Shown: positions 46,679 to 55,754 of the stretch, piece after piece
Layout of the letters: each line of letters begins with the position of its first letter
Numbering within the stretch: position 1 is the first letter of the stretch
Assembly: GCF_018131005.1 (NCBI RefSeq)
Contig: NZ_JAFCJK010000008.1
Span: 248,001 to 312,000 of the forward strand
DNA: 64,000 nt
Source: Bradyrhizobium lablabi
GTDB lineage: Bacteria; Pseudomonadota; Alphaproteobacteria; Rhizobiales; Xanthobacteraceae
Direction of reading: 5' to 3'
Made by a program: the position numbers and the translations under genes
The notes under the pieces: generated by a model
Database searches by the model: none
What the model was told of the DNA's origin: nothing
The model's input: only the letters and a program-made list of their open reading frames with translations

Positions 46679-47359
46679 ATGAAGCGCAAGCAGACGATGC
46701 CGCCAGGAATGAACGTCACCGCACGCCTGCTTGCCGTTGTCGGCCTTGCGTTGACGACGATGCCGGCCGGCGCCCAGCAATTTTCGGCCGATCTCGTCGC
46801 CACGAAGGGGGAGAGCGCGACACGCATAGGCAAATTGCTTGTGTCGGAAGGCAAAGCGCGGATTGAGACGACGGCGCTTCCCGACGGCTTCCTGCTCGTC
46901 GATGCGGCGAGGGTTGCAGCCTATTTCGTCCGTCCGGCCGCCCGTGTTTTCATGGATGCAAAGCGATCGAGCGATCTTACGCAGATGTTCGTCCCGCTTG
47001 ATCCCGAGGATCCTTGCCGGCAGTGGCGCGCGATGGCGGCATTGGCCGCGCCGGCGGCTCTGACCGTGTGGCGTTGCGAGCGCGCCGGCGAGGGAACAGT
47101 CGGCGGACGTACAATGTCCGCCTACAAGGTCGAAGGAGATGGCTTCAGCTTCGTCGGCTGGGTCGATCGCGATCGCAAATTTCCGCTGCAGGTCAGGACC
47201 GCCGATGGGACAACGATCGCCGTCGAGCGGGTCCGTGACGAGCCGCAGCCTGCGCAATCGTTTGAGATTCCGCCCGGCGCACGGAAATTTGACCCGCAAG
47301 CGCTGATCCGCCTTATGCAGCACAGCGACGCGTGGGTTGCCCCACCGGCTTCGGAATGA
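46679..47359 (+). CDS. Exported protein of unknown function between two phosphoesterases
   Basis: The 226-residue product (ATG at 46679; a GTG at 46670 adds three residues) has a signal peptide ending near PAGAQQF. The mature part is predicted beta-rich with a repeated strand pattern (FSADLVATKGESATRIGKLLVSEGKARIETTAL, then TVGGRTMSAYKVEGDGFSFVGWVDRDRKFPLQVRT), which recalls the LolA/LppX or DUF4412 fold of lipid-binding periplasmic proteins. One cysteine pair (EDPCRQW and VWRCERA) may form a disulfide. I do not recognise a named family. Confidence 0.65.
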   Translation: MKRKQTMPPGMNVTARLLAVVGLALTTMPAGAQQFSADLVATKGESATRIGKLLVSEGKARIETTALPDGFLLVDAARVAAYFVRPAARVFMDAKRSSDLTQMFVPLDPEDPCRQWRAMAALAAPAALTVWRCERAGEGTVGGRTMSAYKVEGDGFSFVGWVDRDRKFPLQVRTADGTTIAVERVRDEPQPAQSFEIPPGARKFDPQALIRLMQHSDAWVAPPASE

Positions 47360-47439
47360 TCCCGTCGCCCTTGTGTCCACGCTACAGCTACTATTGTCGT
47401 TGGCTCGTCGGCAGCAGGATGCGCCCGAGCGCGGCGTAG

Positions 47440-48951
47440 TGGGATCTCGTCGCCTATCTGACGGCCATAGGCGACGGCGAGCGCCCGCTCGAGAAGGACG
47501 GCGTCATGATCCGGATGAAGGAAGTGCGGAACGACGTCAACCTGACGTCGCCCTCGCCGCTGCAGACGAGCTGCACCGACAGCACCGGTTCGGTGGCGAT
47601 CCTGAGCGCGTTCAAGAACCAGCCGTTCGAGATCAACGACTTCATTCCGACGTCGGCGACCACTTGTCCGAAGCCGGTCGGTGCCTTGGCAGCTCATGGC
47701 TTTGCCAACGGCACCGGCTTGCCCGGCGGCTGCACGGAGGACATCGTCCATCGCTTCTACAGCGAGCAGTATCAGATCAATGGCGGCCGGCAGAACCGCT
47801 ATGTGACCGGCAGCGATGCTGCGGGTCTTGTCATGGGCTACTATGACACCAGGAAGCTGCCCATCTACCTCTATCTTCATGGCGGCGGCGCGCCGAATTA
47901 CGTGATCGCCGACAGCTTCTACCAGTCCGCATTTGGTGGTTCGTTCCTCAATCACCAGTTCCTGGTCGCCGCCGCCGCGCCGCAATTCGTCGGCGCGCTG
48001 AACGACGGCAGCGCCAACGATCTGCACTCGATCGTTGACGCCAACGGCATGCCGACCAGCACGCCGCTCTACACGCCCACAGCGACTGTGCAGGACGCGC
48101 AATTGACCGCGAAATGCGGTCAGAGGGGCCTGCCTGCGGGGCTCGCCTGCGGCGACTACGCGGTCAACACCACGCAGCCGTTCTATCAGCCGTTTTTCCC
48201 CGGCACGGCAGACGCGAAACGTCTGCCGCCGCTGCATGCGCCCAACATCGGCGATCGGCTGTCGGCAAAGAAGGTCGACTGGGCCTGGTACGCGGGCGGC
48301 TGGTCAAATGCCAATGGTGACGTCGGTGGGTCCGGCTGGACCAATGGCAACGGAACGACCTGTACCGATCCGAACCATCTTCCCACGGCGGTGTTTCCGA
48401 ACTGCCCGGACGTCGACTTTCAGTTCCACCACCAGGCGCTGAACTATTTCGCCAGCTATGCGCCGGGAACGACGGCCCGCAGGGACCACCTGAAGGACGA
48501 AGCGGAGTTCATTCAGGCGGCCAAAAACGGCACGCTGAAGGACGTGAGTTTCATCAAGCCGATTGGCGAGGAGACTGAGCATCCGGGCTATACCAGCGAA
48601 AGCGAAGGCAGCCAGCATCTGGTCGATCTGGTCAAGGCGATCGTCGAAGGACCTGATGGCAAGGACACGCTGATCATCATCACCTATGACGAGTTTGGCG
48701 GACAGTGGGATCACGTGCCGCCTCCGCCGTACAATCGTCAAGGTGCCGATGCCGAGGCCGCGGACAAGTGGGGACCGGGCACCCGTATTCCCACGCTGCT
48801 GATCTCCAAGCAGTTCGACAGGTCGGGTGTTGCGCATGAGGACTATGACACCACGTCGATCCTCAAGCTGCTGGAACAGCGCTTTGATCTCCAGCCGCTG
48901 GTGACGCGCCCTGTGCGTGATCTGGCGGTCGCGCTGAAGGCCGCGGACTAA
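47440..48951 (+). pseudogene. Truncated phosphoesterase fused to a dihaem-peroxidase relic
   Basis: The frame opens after a TAG at 47437 and first reads WDLVAYLTAIGDGERPLEKD, which matches the DLVAYLTAVGDGLLPFERD segment of the dihaem peroxidase at 42878. Around MKEVRN it passes in frame into a phosphoesterase: DVNLTSPSPLQ, DSFYQSAFGGSFLNHQFL (nucleophile region) and ITYDEFGGQWDHVPPPP (metal ligands). The signal peptide and the N-terminal ENHSFDN metal-binding segment are missing. The first ATG is at 47506, which would give 481 residues. The enzyme would be neither exported nor active, so I call it a pseudogene, though the 3' frame is fully intact. Confidence 0.72.
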
Positions 48952-49313
48952 GAGCGGCACGCGAGCAACCACGTTCGACCGCATCACGGAGCGGGACAGA
49001 ATCGAAGTCGATCAGGCCTGCCGGATGATATCCGGCGGGCCTGAATTTTTGTCTGACGACAGCCTCGGCCGACGCGGGCGTGTGGGGCTCGCCGGCACCT
49101 CGAGACAGTTGGAAGTGCGTTCGCGAGGCGGCCGCTGTCCGGATTCGGCAAGCTCATGAAGCACGAATTGCGTGCCGCCTATTGGGAGACAAGCGCCGCA
49201 GCATCGGCATCGGGTGATTACGACAGGGTGCGGAACGCGTGCTTGGACGGAGCAGGGCACTCTCGATGAAAGAAGCGAGGCCTCCGGCGGCACGACACAG
49301 CGGCGCCGGAGGG
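48952..49313. other. Intergenic region after the phosphoesterase relic
   Basis: This 362-bp stretch holds the strong terminator at 49013-49051, listed separately. Between the terminator and the 3' end of the adenylation-reductase gene I see no credible gene or motif. Confidence 0.5.
49013..49051 (+). terminator. Rho-independent terminator
   Basis: CAGGCCTGCCGGA at 49013 pairs with TCCGGCGGGCCTG ending at 49043, around a TGATA loop and with one mismatch; AATTTTTG follows directly. It lies 62 bp after the truncated phosphoesterase stop and is the clearest intrinsic terminator in the window. Because the genes on either side converge, it would also shield each from the other. Confidence 0.85.
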
Positions 49314-52300
49314 CTAGGATGCCGTCGCCACGAAACCGATTGAATTCTCAAGATACCGAGTCAGTTCTTTGTCGTTGAATCTCGGTTCTTCAATTCCACT
49401 CCCCTTGAGAAAGCTCGTCACGTTCTTGCAGCCCCAGCGATAGGTGTCTTGGTACAGCTCCACCGTTGAGCGTCCGTCGTACATATTGTCCCTGAACAGG
49501 CTGAGCAACGGATAGAGTGGCGCCTCGCGGTTGTCCTTCCACTTGCCCAGCCACTCCGCGAACGGAATGACGTCGAACTTCACTCCGACGTGAGGCTCAA
49601 GCAACGAAAAGAACTGCTTCAACGTAAGATTGTTTTCGTCGGAGTGAATCAGGTTGAATTTTTTGGTAAGGGCCGCCGGATTCCTTGAAATATGGACAAT
49701 GGCGCGCGTCATGTAGTCGATGGTCGTCAGACCTTCGCGCAGATCGCGTAGATCGGGTATGGCGCCGAATTTGATACACGTTTCGACTAGGCGCCCCCAC
49801 CATTGATAGCTCGCACTCAGCCCTGTGCGGCTGTTAAACGTCGCATAGCCCAACCGGAATGTCATCAGCGGCAATCCGTGCGCGGCTGCAAGGTCGGCGA
49901 TTTTCTCCATCACCCATTTGCTGCGCACATAGCCAATATCCGTCAGGACGGCGGGGAGGTTCTGGTCGATGTCGTCTTCTTCTGTCATGACCGTCTTGCC
50001 GGTGTGCAGATGCCCCCAACTGTAGACGGATATCGTTGACAGGAGGATCAGCGCCTTCAGCTTGTCGCTGGCAGCGAATGAAATGATCTGCTTAAGCCCG
50101 TCTACGTTGTCCTTCTTCATGTATGAATACGGTTGAATGAAGTTGACGGCGCTGGCCGAGTGATAAATCACATCGACGTCGCTGGACAGCTTCATGTAGT
50201 TGCCATGTGCCATGCCGAACTCGGCGAGCGAAAGATCGGCAGCGTACGCAATGACCCGGCTACGATCCTCGATCCCAATCCGGTAGGTCGCGAGCTTGTC
50301 GTCGATCCTCGACCTCGCTTCGGCATCGTTGGGCGCCCGCACCGGGCAATGGATGACAGCGTTGGTCGTCGCAAGCAGATCGGAGAGCAGATGGGCACCG
50401 ACAAATCCGGTCGTGCCAGTCAGGAGAATATGGCGGGGCCGCTTCAACGCGTCGATATCAAACGGGCTGTTCAGCACAATTCCGGCCGGAAGCTCGATAT
50501 CGTTGCGCAACTCGTGGATGGGCTCCGCGTCGATCTCGGGTAGTCGTTCGCTTTGCATCCGCGACCGGATATGTGCGGCAAGCGCGGTCACAGTCTGATA
50601 CTGGTACACGTCGCGCATATAGGCTTTGCTGTTGAGCCGTTCCTCGAGCGTCAAAACCACTTCGGCAACTAGCAGGGAATGTCCGCCTACGTCGAAAAAG
50701 CTGTCTCGGCGGCCAAAGTCGCTGTGCTTCAGCACCGTACGGAACACATCGAAAACAAGCCGCTCCATGGAATTCGGGTCCGCACGGCTGTCGACTGACG
50801 CTGGAGATCCCGCAGCGAACTGCGCGCGCAATGCCGCTTTGTCGGTCTTGCCGTTCACGGTAAGCGGCATGTCGCGCAGTTCGATGTAGCGCCCCGGTCT
50901 CATGTAGTCAGGCAGATGTGTACGCACGTTCTCCCTGATCGATTCGACAATTTGTGCAAAGGGGGCGGTCGCCCCATTGGTCACGAGGAAAGCTACAACC
51001 TCTCTCGCGAGATCGGCGTCCCCGCCTGTCACGATAACGGCTACCTTTTTGATCCCTTGCTGAGTGGCGAGAAACGACTCAATCTCCCCGAGTTCGACGC
51101 GGTTTCCGCGAATCTTTACCTGCTCGTCGCCGCGGCCGAGGTATTGAACGGTTCCGTCGGGCAGCCACCGAGCCAGGTCGCCTGTGCGATACATACGCGC
51201 CCCGGATCGGGTGGGGTGCGGTACGAACCTGTCGCGTGTCAGCCCCTCGTTGTTAAGGTAGCCGCGTGCAAGACAAGAGCCGGCGATGAACAGTTCGCCG
51301 ACTTCCCCTCGAGGCCGCTCCTTGAACTCCTCGTCAAGAATAAGGATCTCCGTATCGGTAACCGGGCGACCGATCGATTCCGGTTTTCCTGACGCAGAAC
51401 CTGGTACGTAATGAACAGTGGCGAAGATCGTGGCCTCTGTTGGCCCGTAATAGTCGATTAGCGAATAAGAGACACCTTCAGTATCGACTGGCTTCAGCTT
51501 TTCGCCCGCCGTGAACAGGTACGTTAGCGAACTATCGCGATTGCGGGTGGCATTGACCACGTTTGGGACCATCACGGTCGGCACAAACGCATGCGTAATG
51601 TCGTTCCGGCGATAGAAATCCGTTAGCAGATCGACATCCAACCGCTTTTCATCGTCCAGAATATGCAACGTCGCTCCCGCGCAGAGTGGCGACCAGATCT
51701 CCCACTGGCAGACATCGAAACCCAGGCCGGCCATCAAGGTATGGCGGCTGGCTGATGTGACCTCGAATTTGTCGTTATGCCATTGAATCAGACTGGTCAC
51801 CGCTTGGTGCTCGACGACGACACCTTTCGGTACACCGGTCGTGCCCGATGTGAAAATGACATAAATCGGATCTGCCGGGGACGGTCTTGCCGACAAGGAA
51901 ATCCGGTTCGCGGCAGCCTTCGCGGACAACGACGCCACGCTCACGCGGGTCCACCTGTCCAAGGGTTCACTCTCGTAGCCGTCGCGCTCGCCGGCAGTGC
52001 TAAGCAGGATGGGCGATCCGATTTGCTCCAGAATGAGCTTTTTTCTCTCAATGGGGTGTTTGTGGTCAATGGGAGCGTATACCGCATTGGCCTTCAGAAC
52101 GCCGATGATGGCCACAATATAGTCGATCGAGCGCGTCGCTTCGATGGGAACGAGCGCTCCGCCCTTGACTCCGTTTTCCAGCAGGAAGCGAGCGACCGCG
52201 TCGCTGCGCGCCGCTAGCTCGCCATAGGTCAGGGGCGCCTGTCCACTTACGAGAGCGATTCCATCTGGCGCCGAGCTAACCTGATTATCGAATAAGTCCA

Positions 52301-52319
52301 GGACGGTTCTGATGTTCAT
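49314..52319 (-). CDS. Stand-alone adenylation-carrier-thioester reductase (A-T-R) enzyme
   Basis: The 1001-residue protein has three domains. The adenylation domain (1 to about 510) has YVIFTSGTTGVPKG, YGPTEATI, YRTGDLARWLPDG, KIRGNRVELGEIE and the lysine in TVNGKTDKAAL. A carrier domain (about 530-605) has FFDVGGHSLLVAE with the phosphopantetheine serine near 548. A C-terminal extended short-chain reductase (about 625-1001) has LLTGTTGFVGAHLL, LSTISVYSWG and YVRSKWVMEK. It would load an amino or carboxylic acid, hold it as thioester and release it by NADPH as an aldehyde or alcohol. There is no condensation domain. Substrate residues read by eye as D-V-W-T-F-A-Y-I-F-K. It stands alone and looks less GC-rich than its neighbours. 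Confidence 0.88.
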   Translation of the reverse strand: MNIRTVLDLFDNQVSSAPDGIALVSGQAPLTYGELAARSDAVARFLLENGVKGGALVPIEATRSIDYIVAIIGVLKANAVYAPIDHKHPIERKKLILEQIGSPILLSTAGERDGYESEPLDRWTRVSVASLSAKAAANRISLSARPSPADPIYVIFTSGTTGVPKGVVVEHQAVTSLIQWHNDKFEVTSASRHTLMAGLGFDVCQWEIWSPLCAGATLHILDDEKRLDVDLLTDFYRRNDITHAFVPTVMVPNVVNATRNRDSSLTYLFTAGEKLKPVDTEGVSYSLIDYYGPTEATIFATVHYVPGSASGKPESIGRPVTDTEILILDEEFKERPRGEVGELFIAGSCLARGYLNNEGLTRDRFVPHPTRSGARMYRTGDLARWLPDGTVQYLGRGDEQVKIRGNRVELGEIESFLATQQGIKKVAVIVTGGDADLAREVVAFLVTNGATAPFAQIVESIRENVRTHLPDYMRPGRYIELRDMPLTVNGKTDKAALRAQFAAGSPASVDSRADPNSMERLVFDVFRTVLKHSDFGRRDSFFDVGGHSLLVAEVVLTLEERLNSKAYMRDVYQYQTVTALAAHIRSRMQSERLPEIDAEPIHELRNDIELPAGIVLNSPFDIDALKRPRHILLTGTTGFVGAHLLSDLLATTNAVIHCPVRAPNDAEARSRIDDKLATYRIGIEDRSRVIAYAADLSLAEFGMAHGNYMKLSSDVDVIYHSASAVNFIQPYSYMKKDNVDGLKQIISFAASDKLKALILLSTISVYSWGHLHTGKTVMTEEDDIDQNLPAVLTDIGYVRSKWVMEKIADLAAAHGLPLMTFRLGYATFNSRTGLSASYQWWGRLVETCIKFGAIPDLRDLREGLTTIDYMTRAIVHISRNPAALTKKFNLIHSDENNLTLKQFFSLLEPHVGVKFDVIPFAEWLGKWKDNREAPLYPLLSLFRDNMYDGRSTVELYQDTYRWGCKNVTSFLKGSGIEEPRFNDKELTRYLENSIGFVATAS

Positions 52320-53135
52320 GTTTCAGTGCTCTCATCTGAGAAGCATGGATGTGACCACGAGAAGCGCAGAAATATTTGACGCGCTGCCGTTGCATATGAA
52401 GCGCCCGATGCGACGCCAGCATTACGAGACGGACGGAGTCCTATTACGGTTGCAATAAAGCAGCGACCTGATCGCTCGACATCGCGACAGCGATGCGTTC
52501 AAGAGAAACTCCGAAGGCACGAGGTCAAACTGCGAAGTGCACATGCGGCGCTGCGAGGACCGTGAGGGCTGGGAAATGCTCTGGGCGCGCGGGCTCGAGC
52601 CGATCGTCGTCCGAACCTTGCGCGACGCGATCAAAGAAAGGCTGGTGATGGCGAACCAGATGCCGTCCGTGGGCGGCACCATCCGGGATTGGGCCATCCC
52701 GCTCAGTCGTCAAAGCCAATCCGTTCGAGAAGAACAGAGACCTGGAAATCCCGGATCGCGGTCATGTGCCGTGGCCTGCGTGGGTTGTCGCAAGCGACGC
52801 CTGACTTGGTGCGGATGATGGTCAGGATGGGCCGGAGCACCGCGACGGCAAAAATGGCATCTGGTGCCAGCCAAAGAAGACCTGCGAGCGCCGCCGCGCG
52901 ACCCTGATCCAGTTCACCACGGCTGACGTGCTCGAACTCGATCGCTGGGCCGAAACGCCGGTCAGATGAAGGCCGCTGCGGATGGTCGCAAGCGACTGCA
53001 GATCGCTGGCAAGGGGGACTAGACCATGAACCAACATGCAGCTATATCGCACTCTCCGAAGGCCGGGTTTTGCCAGAAAGCTAGCGAAACCCCGCTGGAA
53101 TTTCGGGAGAAGTCGAATGAAATCATCGACTTCGA
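52320..53135. other. Gene-poor region upstream of the A-T-R gene and tRNA-Gln
   Basis: 816 bp without a gene I can support. The first 130 bp should contain the A-T-R promoter. From about 52706 to 52969 a plus-strand frame reads like protein but is interrupted by a stop (listed separately). TCGCAAGCGAC occurs twice (near 52788 and 52987). The whole region looks like decayed DNA beside a tRNA gene. Confidence 0.45.
52706..52969 (+). pseudogene. Possible decayed gene fragment with an internal TGA
   Basis: In one plus-strand frame the translation runs VVKANPFEKNRDLEIPDRG, then HVPWPAWVVASDA, a TGA at 52802, and continues as GKNGIWCQPKKTCERRRATL and IQFTTADVLELDRWAETPVR to a TGA at 52967. Both halves have an amino-acid make-up like real protein. 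There is no start codon with a ribosome-binding site. I recognise no family; this is a weak call. Confidence 0.2.
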
Positions 53136-53209
53136 TGGGGAATGGTGTAACGGTAGCACAACAGACTCTGACTCTGTTTGTCTTGGTTCGAATCCAGGTT
53201 CCCCAGCCA
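53136..53209 (+). tRNA. tRNA-Gln (anticodon CUG)
   Basis: The 74-nt gene folds as a standard cloverleaf: acceptor arms TGGGGAA and TTCCCCA pair fully, the anticodon stem ACAGA/TCTGT encloses CTCTGAC with anticodon CTG, and GGTTCGAATCC forms the T arm. G discriminator and CCA are encoded. It reads CAG glutamine codons. It stands alone between gene-poor stretches, a common target position for integrating elements, but I see no repeated copy of its 3' end in the window. Confidence 0.95.
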
Positions 53210-53293
53210 GATTCCCCGGAAACGCCAAACATGTGAAACCACTCAGTTTCTTCTGGCGGGGTGGCCGACGTACCCCAACGCCACTAGGGGTGG

Positions 53294-53764
53294 TCAAAAA
53301 TGGGTTGCGCGACCAAGCCAATCGGCGGCCAGAGGGACGTTCTGGAACTGCTTCACAACTACGTTCTTGGCCAAAATCAACTGAATGCTTCCGATTGAAA
53401 GCCGCCCAAAAAACGAGTGTGACGGTATCGCCGCGACGCGCTTGAGGCCCAGGGCTTGCGCTCGGGGAAGCCATTCCTCGATGATCCATCGCTGATCTTC
53501 CGCGTGAACGATTGGCAATTCCCTATCATCGCCCAAGAGGCTTTGAGCTCCGGTCCCCTCCATCACCTGCAGAAGAGCCTCGTGAAGAAAGCGGAGCTGA
53601 GCGCTCGTTGCATATTTTCGCCAGACCACTTTGATGCACGAGAGATCTTCGTCGTGAGTGAAGGAACATACGGGGTTGTCGCTGGGGTTTTTGACTACCA
53701 GCGCCCCATCAAGTGATTCGCTTCGGACCGTTTCCGTAAGACTTGCGAGAGAGTCAGCGGTCAT
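53294..53764 (-). CDS. Conserved-looking small cytoplasmic protein of unknown function (STAS/SpoIIAA-like fold possible)
   Basis: I start at the ATG at 53764 because GAGGA lies eight bases upstream, giving 156 residues; a GTG at 53800 adds 12. The central block LPIVHAEDQRWIIEEWLPRAQALGLKRVAAIPSHSFFGRLSIGSIQ resembles a group of small STAS/SpoIIAA-like proteins of unknown role with an ED-QW-I-W-PRA motif. There is no signal peptide or membrane helix. It is convergent with the tRNA gene, 84 bp apart. Confidence 0.6.
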   Translation of the reverse strand: MTADSLASLTETVRSESLDGALVVKNPSDNPVCSFTHDEDLSCIKVVWRKYATSAQLRFLHEALLQVMEGTGAQSLLGDDRELPIVHAEDQRWIIEEWLPRAQALGLKRVAAIPSHSFFGRLSIGSIQLILAKNVVVKQFQNVPLAADWLGRATHF

Positions 53765-54418
53765 CCGCGCGTCCTCGATCAAATCGAATCTCCGAACCAC
53801 GATAGCAGCTAGTTCCTGCGGAAGAACTTAGGAAATTGGGCGTAGTGCCGTCTCCCGCGCCATTCGGTGGACTTCTCGTGACTGTTTGAGATGCCGCGGC
53901 TCGTTGAAGCGTAGTTGCTCTTCGCCCTGCTGTGCATGGGGTAGGGCTCAGTGGCCGCCCGTGCGCCAAGGTTGCCGTCAGATTCCACGCTTACCATCAC
54001 CGCTGGCTTGTTCGCGTCGATGCCATGAGCTCGAGCTGGCTGGCGGACGAGGCTTCGCTGCGGACCGTCGAGAATCCGGCGGGCGCGCGGTAGCAAGTTT
54101 GTCTGGATGCAATCTGCACCGGTGACCCCGGCACCTGCGGTCGGCGAGAGGGAGGCCAGCTCATTCGGCAAAACTGGTCGCTCCCGGCGCGCCTGCGGAA
54201 GCGCGGCACGCGGGAAGATCACTGCACTGCACATTCTCGTTGCAGCGACTTTAGTCGCAAGCCATCGGTCTCGGCAGCGCCTCAACTTGCCGGTTCCGGA
54301 CGGCCATGCAATGCTGGCACACCAAGAAAAACAAAAGGGGGAAGGCGGCAGGCTTGGATCGCCGGACGTTTTTCCGCCCGATGAAAAATCGCCAGGTGGG
54401 ATGTTCGGAGATGATCAT
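53765..54418. other. Intergenic region upstream of livK
   Basis: 654 bp. Open frames exist on both strands but none has a ribosome-binding site and recognisable sequence; the longest, on the minus strand to 54285, is rich in Arg, Ala and Ser like a shadow frame. The last 120 bp probably hold the promoter of the transporter operon and a purine-rich stretch (AAACAAAAGGGGGAAGG). Confidence 0.4.
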
Positions 54419-55672
54419 ATGAGATTTTCGAAATTTGTAGCGCTGCTGTCCGTGGCCGCGATCTCGGTGGGTCTGGCTTCAGGCGCGTTGGCGCAGCAGA
54501 AGACCGTCAAGATCGGCGCGGTGTTTCCGCTGACCGGCAATGCCGCGAGCGCCGGCGTGCACGCCAAATACGCGATTGAAGTCGCGCTCGACATTATCAA
54601 CAACGCACATCCGGAGCTTGGCAATCTCCCGCTCGCCAAGAATGCCGGTCTTGCCGGCCTCGGCGGCGCCAAGGTCGAGGTCGTTTTTGCCGATAACCAG
54701 GGCAGCCCCGCGACCGGACAGAATCAGGCGCTGCGACTGATCACGGAAGAGAAGGTGGTGGCGCTCACCGGTGCCTATCAGTCCGGTATCACGCTGACTG
54801 CAAGTGCGATCTCCGAGAAATACGGTATTCCGTTCGTCAATGGCGAGTCCGTTGCGGCGAACCTCACCGAGCGCGGATTCAAATGGTTCTTCCGCACCAC
54901 GCCGGTCGCGACCGACTTTGCCAAGGTCTATTACGACTTTCTCACCGACATGAAGGCGTCCGGCGCCAAGACCGACACTATCGCGCTGGTGCACGACACC
55001 ACCGAATATGGCGCCTCCGTCGCCAATACCATCAGCACGATCTTCAAGGAGAAAGGGCTTTCGATCGCGCAGGACGTCGCCTACACGACCAACGCGACCG
55101 ACGTGCAGAGCCAGGTGCTGCAGCTCAAGGACAAGAAGCCCGACGTCGTCATCATGATCTCCTATACGTCGGATGCGATCCTGTTCGCCAAGACGATGCA
55201 GGCGCTCGACTACAAGCCGCCGATGCTGCTCGCCGACGACGCCGGCTATTCCGATCCGTCGTTCCTCAAGGCGGTCGGCAAGATTTCGCAAGGCGCATTC
55301 AACCGCTCGTCCTGGAGCGTCGGCGCGCCGGGCTCGCCCACCGCGCTGATCGCCAAGATGTATAAGGAGAAGAGCGGCGACGAGATGGACGACACCGCCG
55401 CGCGACAGATGCAGGGCTTCTTCGTGCTGATCGATGCGATCGACCGTGCCGGCTCGACCGACCCCGCCAAGATCCAGGCCGCGCTGAAGGCGACCGATCT
55501 GAAGCCGGACCAGCTGATGATCGGCTTCAAGGGCGTCAAGTTCGACGACAAGGGCCAGAACATCCTGGCCTCGGGTCTGATCATCCAGTTGCAGGACGGC
55601 GAGAACTACGTCGCGGTTTTTCCGAAGGCGAATGCCGAGAAGCCGCCGGTCATGCCATACAAAGGCTGGTGA
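54419..55672 (+). CDS. livK: Branched-chain amino-acid-type ABC transporter, substrate-binding protein
   Basis: The ATG at 54419 has GGAG eight bases upstream and gives 417 residues; an upstream open extension to 54107 is not credible because a signal peptide (MRFSKFVALLSVAAISVGLASGALAQ) starts here. The mature protein has the type I periplasmic-binding fold: VKIGAVFPLTGNAASAGVHAKYAIEVALD, ALTGAYQSGITLTASAISEKYGIPFVNGES and IALVHDTTEYGAS. It captures the ligand for LivHMGF. In rhizobia these systems import many amino acids, amides or aromatic acids, so leucine is not assured. Confidence 0.9.
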   Translation: MRFSKFVALLSVAAISVGLASGALAQQKTVKIGAVFPLTGNAASAGVHAKYAIEVALDIINNAHPELGNLPLAKNAGLAGLGGAKVEVVFADNQGSPATGQNQALRLITEEKVVALTGAYQSGITLTASAISEKYGIPFVNGESVAANLTERGFKWFFRTTPVATDFAKVYYDFLTDMKASGAKTDTIALVHDTTEYGASVANTISTIFKEKGLSIAQDVAYTTNATDVQSQVLQLKDKKPDVVIMISYTSDAILFAKTMQALDYKPPMLLADDAGYSDPSFLKAVGKISQGAFNRSSWSVGAPGSPTALIAKMYKEKSGDEMDDTAARQMQGFFVLIDAIDRAGSTDPAKIQAALKATDLKPDQLMIGFKGVKFDDKGQNILASGLIIQLQDGENYVAVFPKANAEKPPVMPYKGW

Positions 55673-55754
55673 CAGTGAGCCGAGGGCGGAGGCTCCAGCT
55701 TCCGCCCGTACTGCTGCCGTCAATGGCGACGGCATCATCTGATAGACGGCGGCG

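Noticed and set aside
52802-52804. Read-through or selenocysteine use of the TGA inside the 52706-52969 frame
   Set aside because: No SECIS-like hairpin is evident and the frame has no start signal, so decay is the simpler explanation.
53809-54285. Minus-strand frame of 158 codons upstream of livK
   Set aside because: No ribosome-binding site, no family resemblance and a shadow-like composition.
54107-54418. Upstream extension of the livK frame
   Set aside because: The extension lacks a ribosome-binding site and precedes a perfect signal peptide start; adding it would bury the signal peptide inside the protein.
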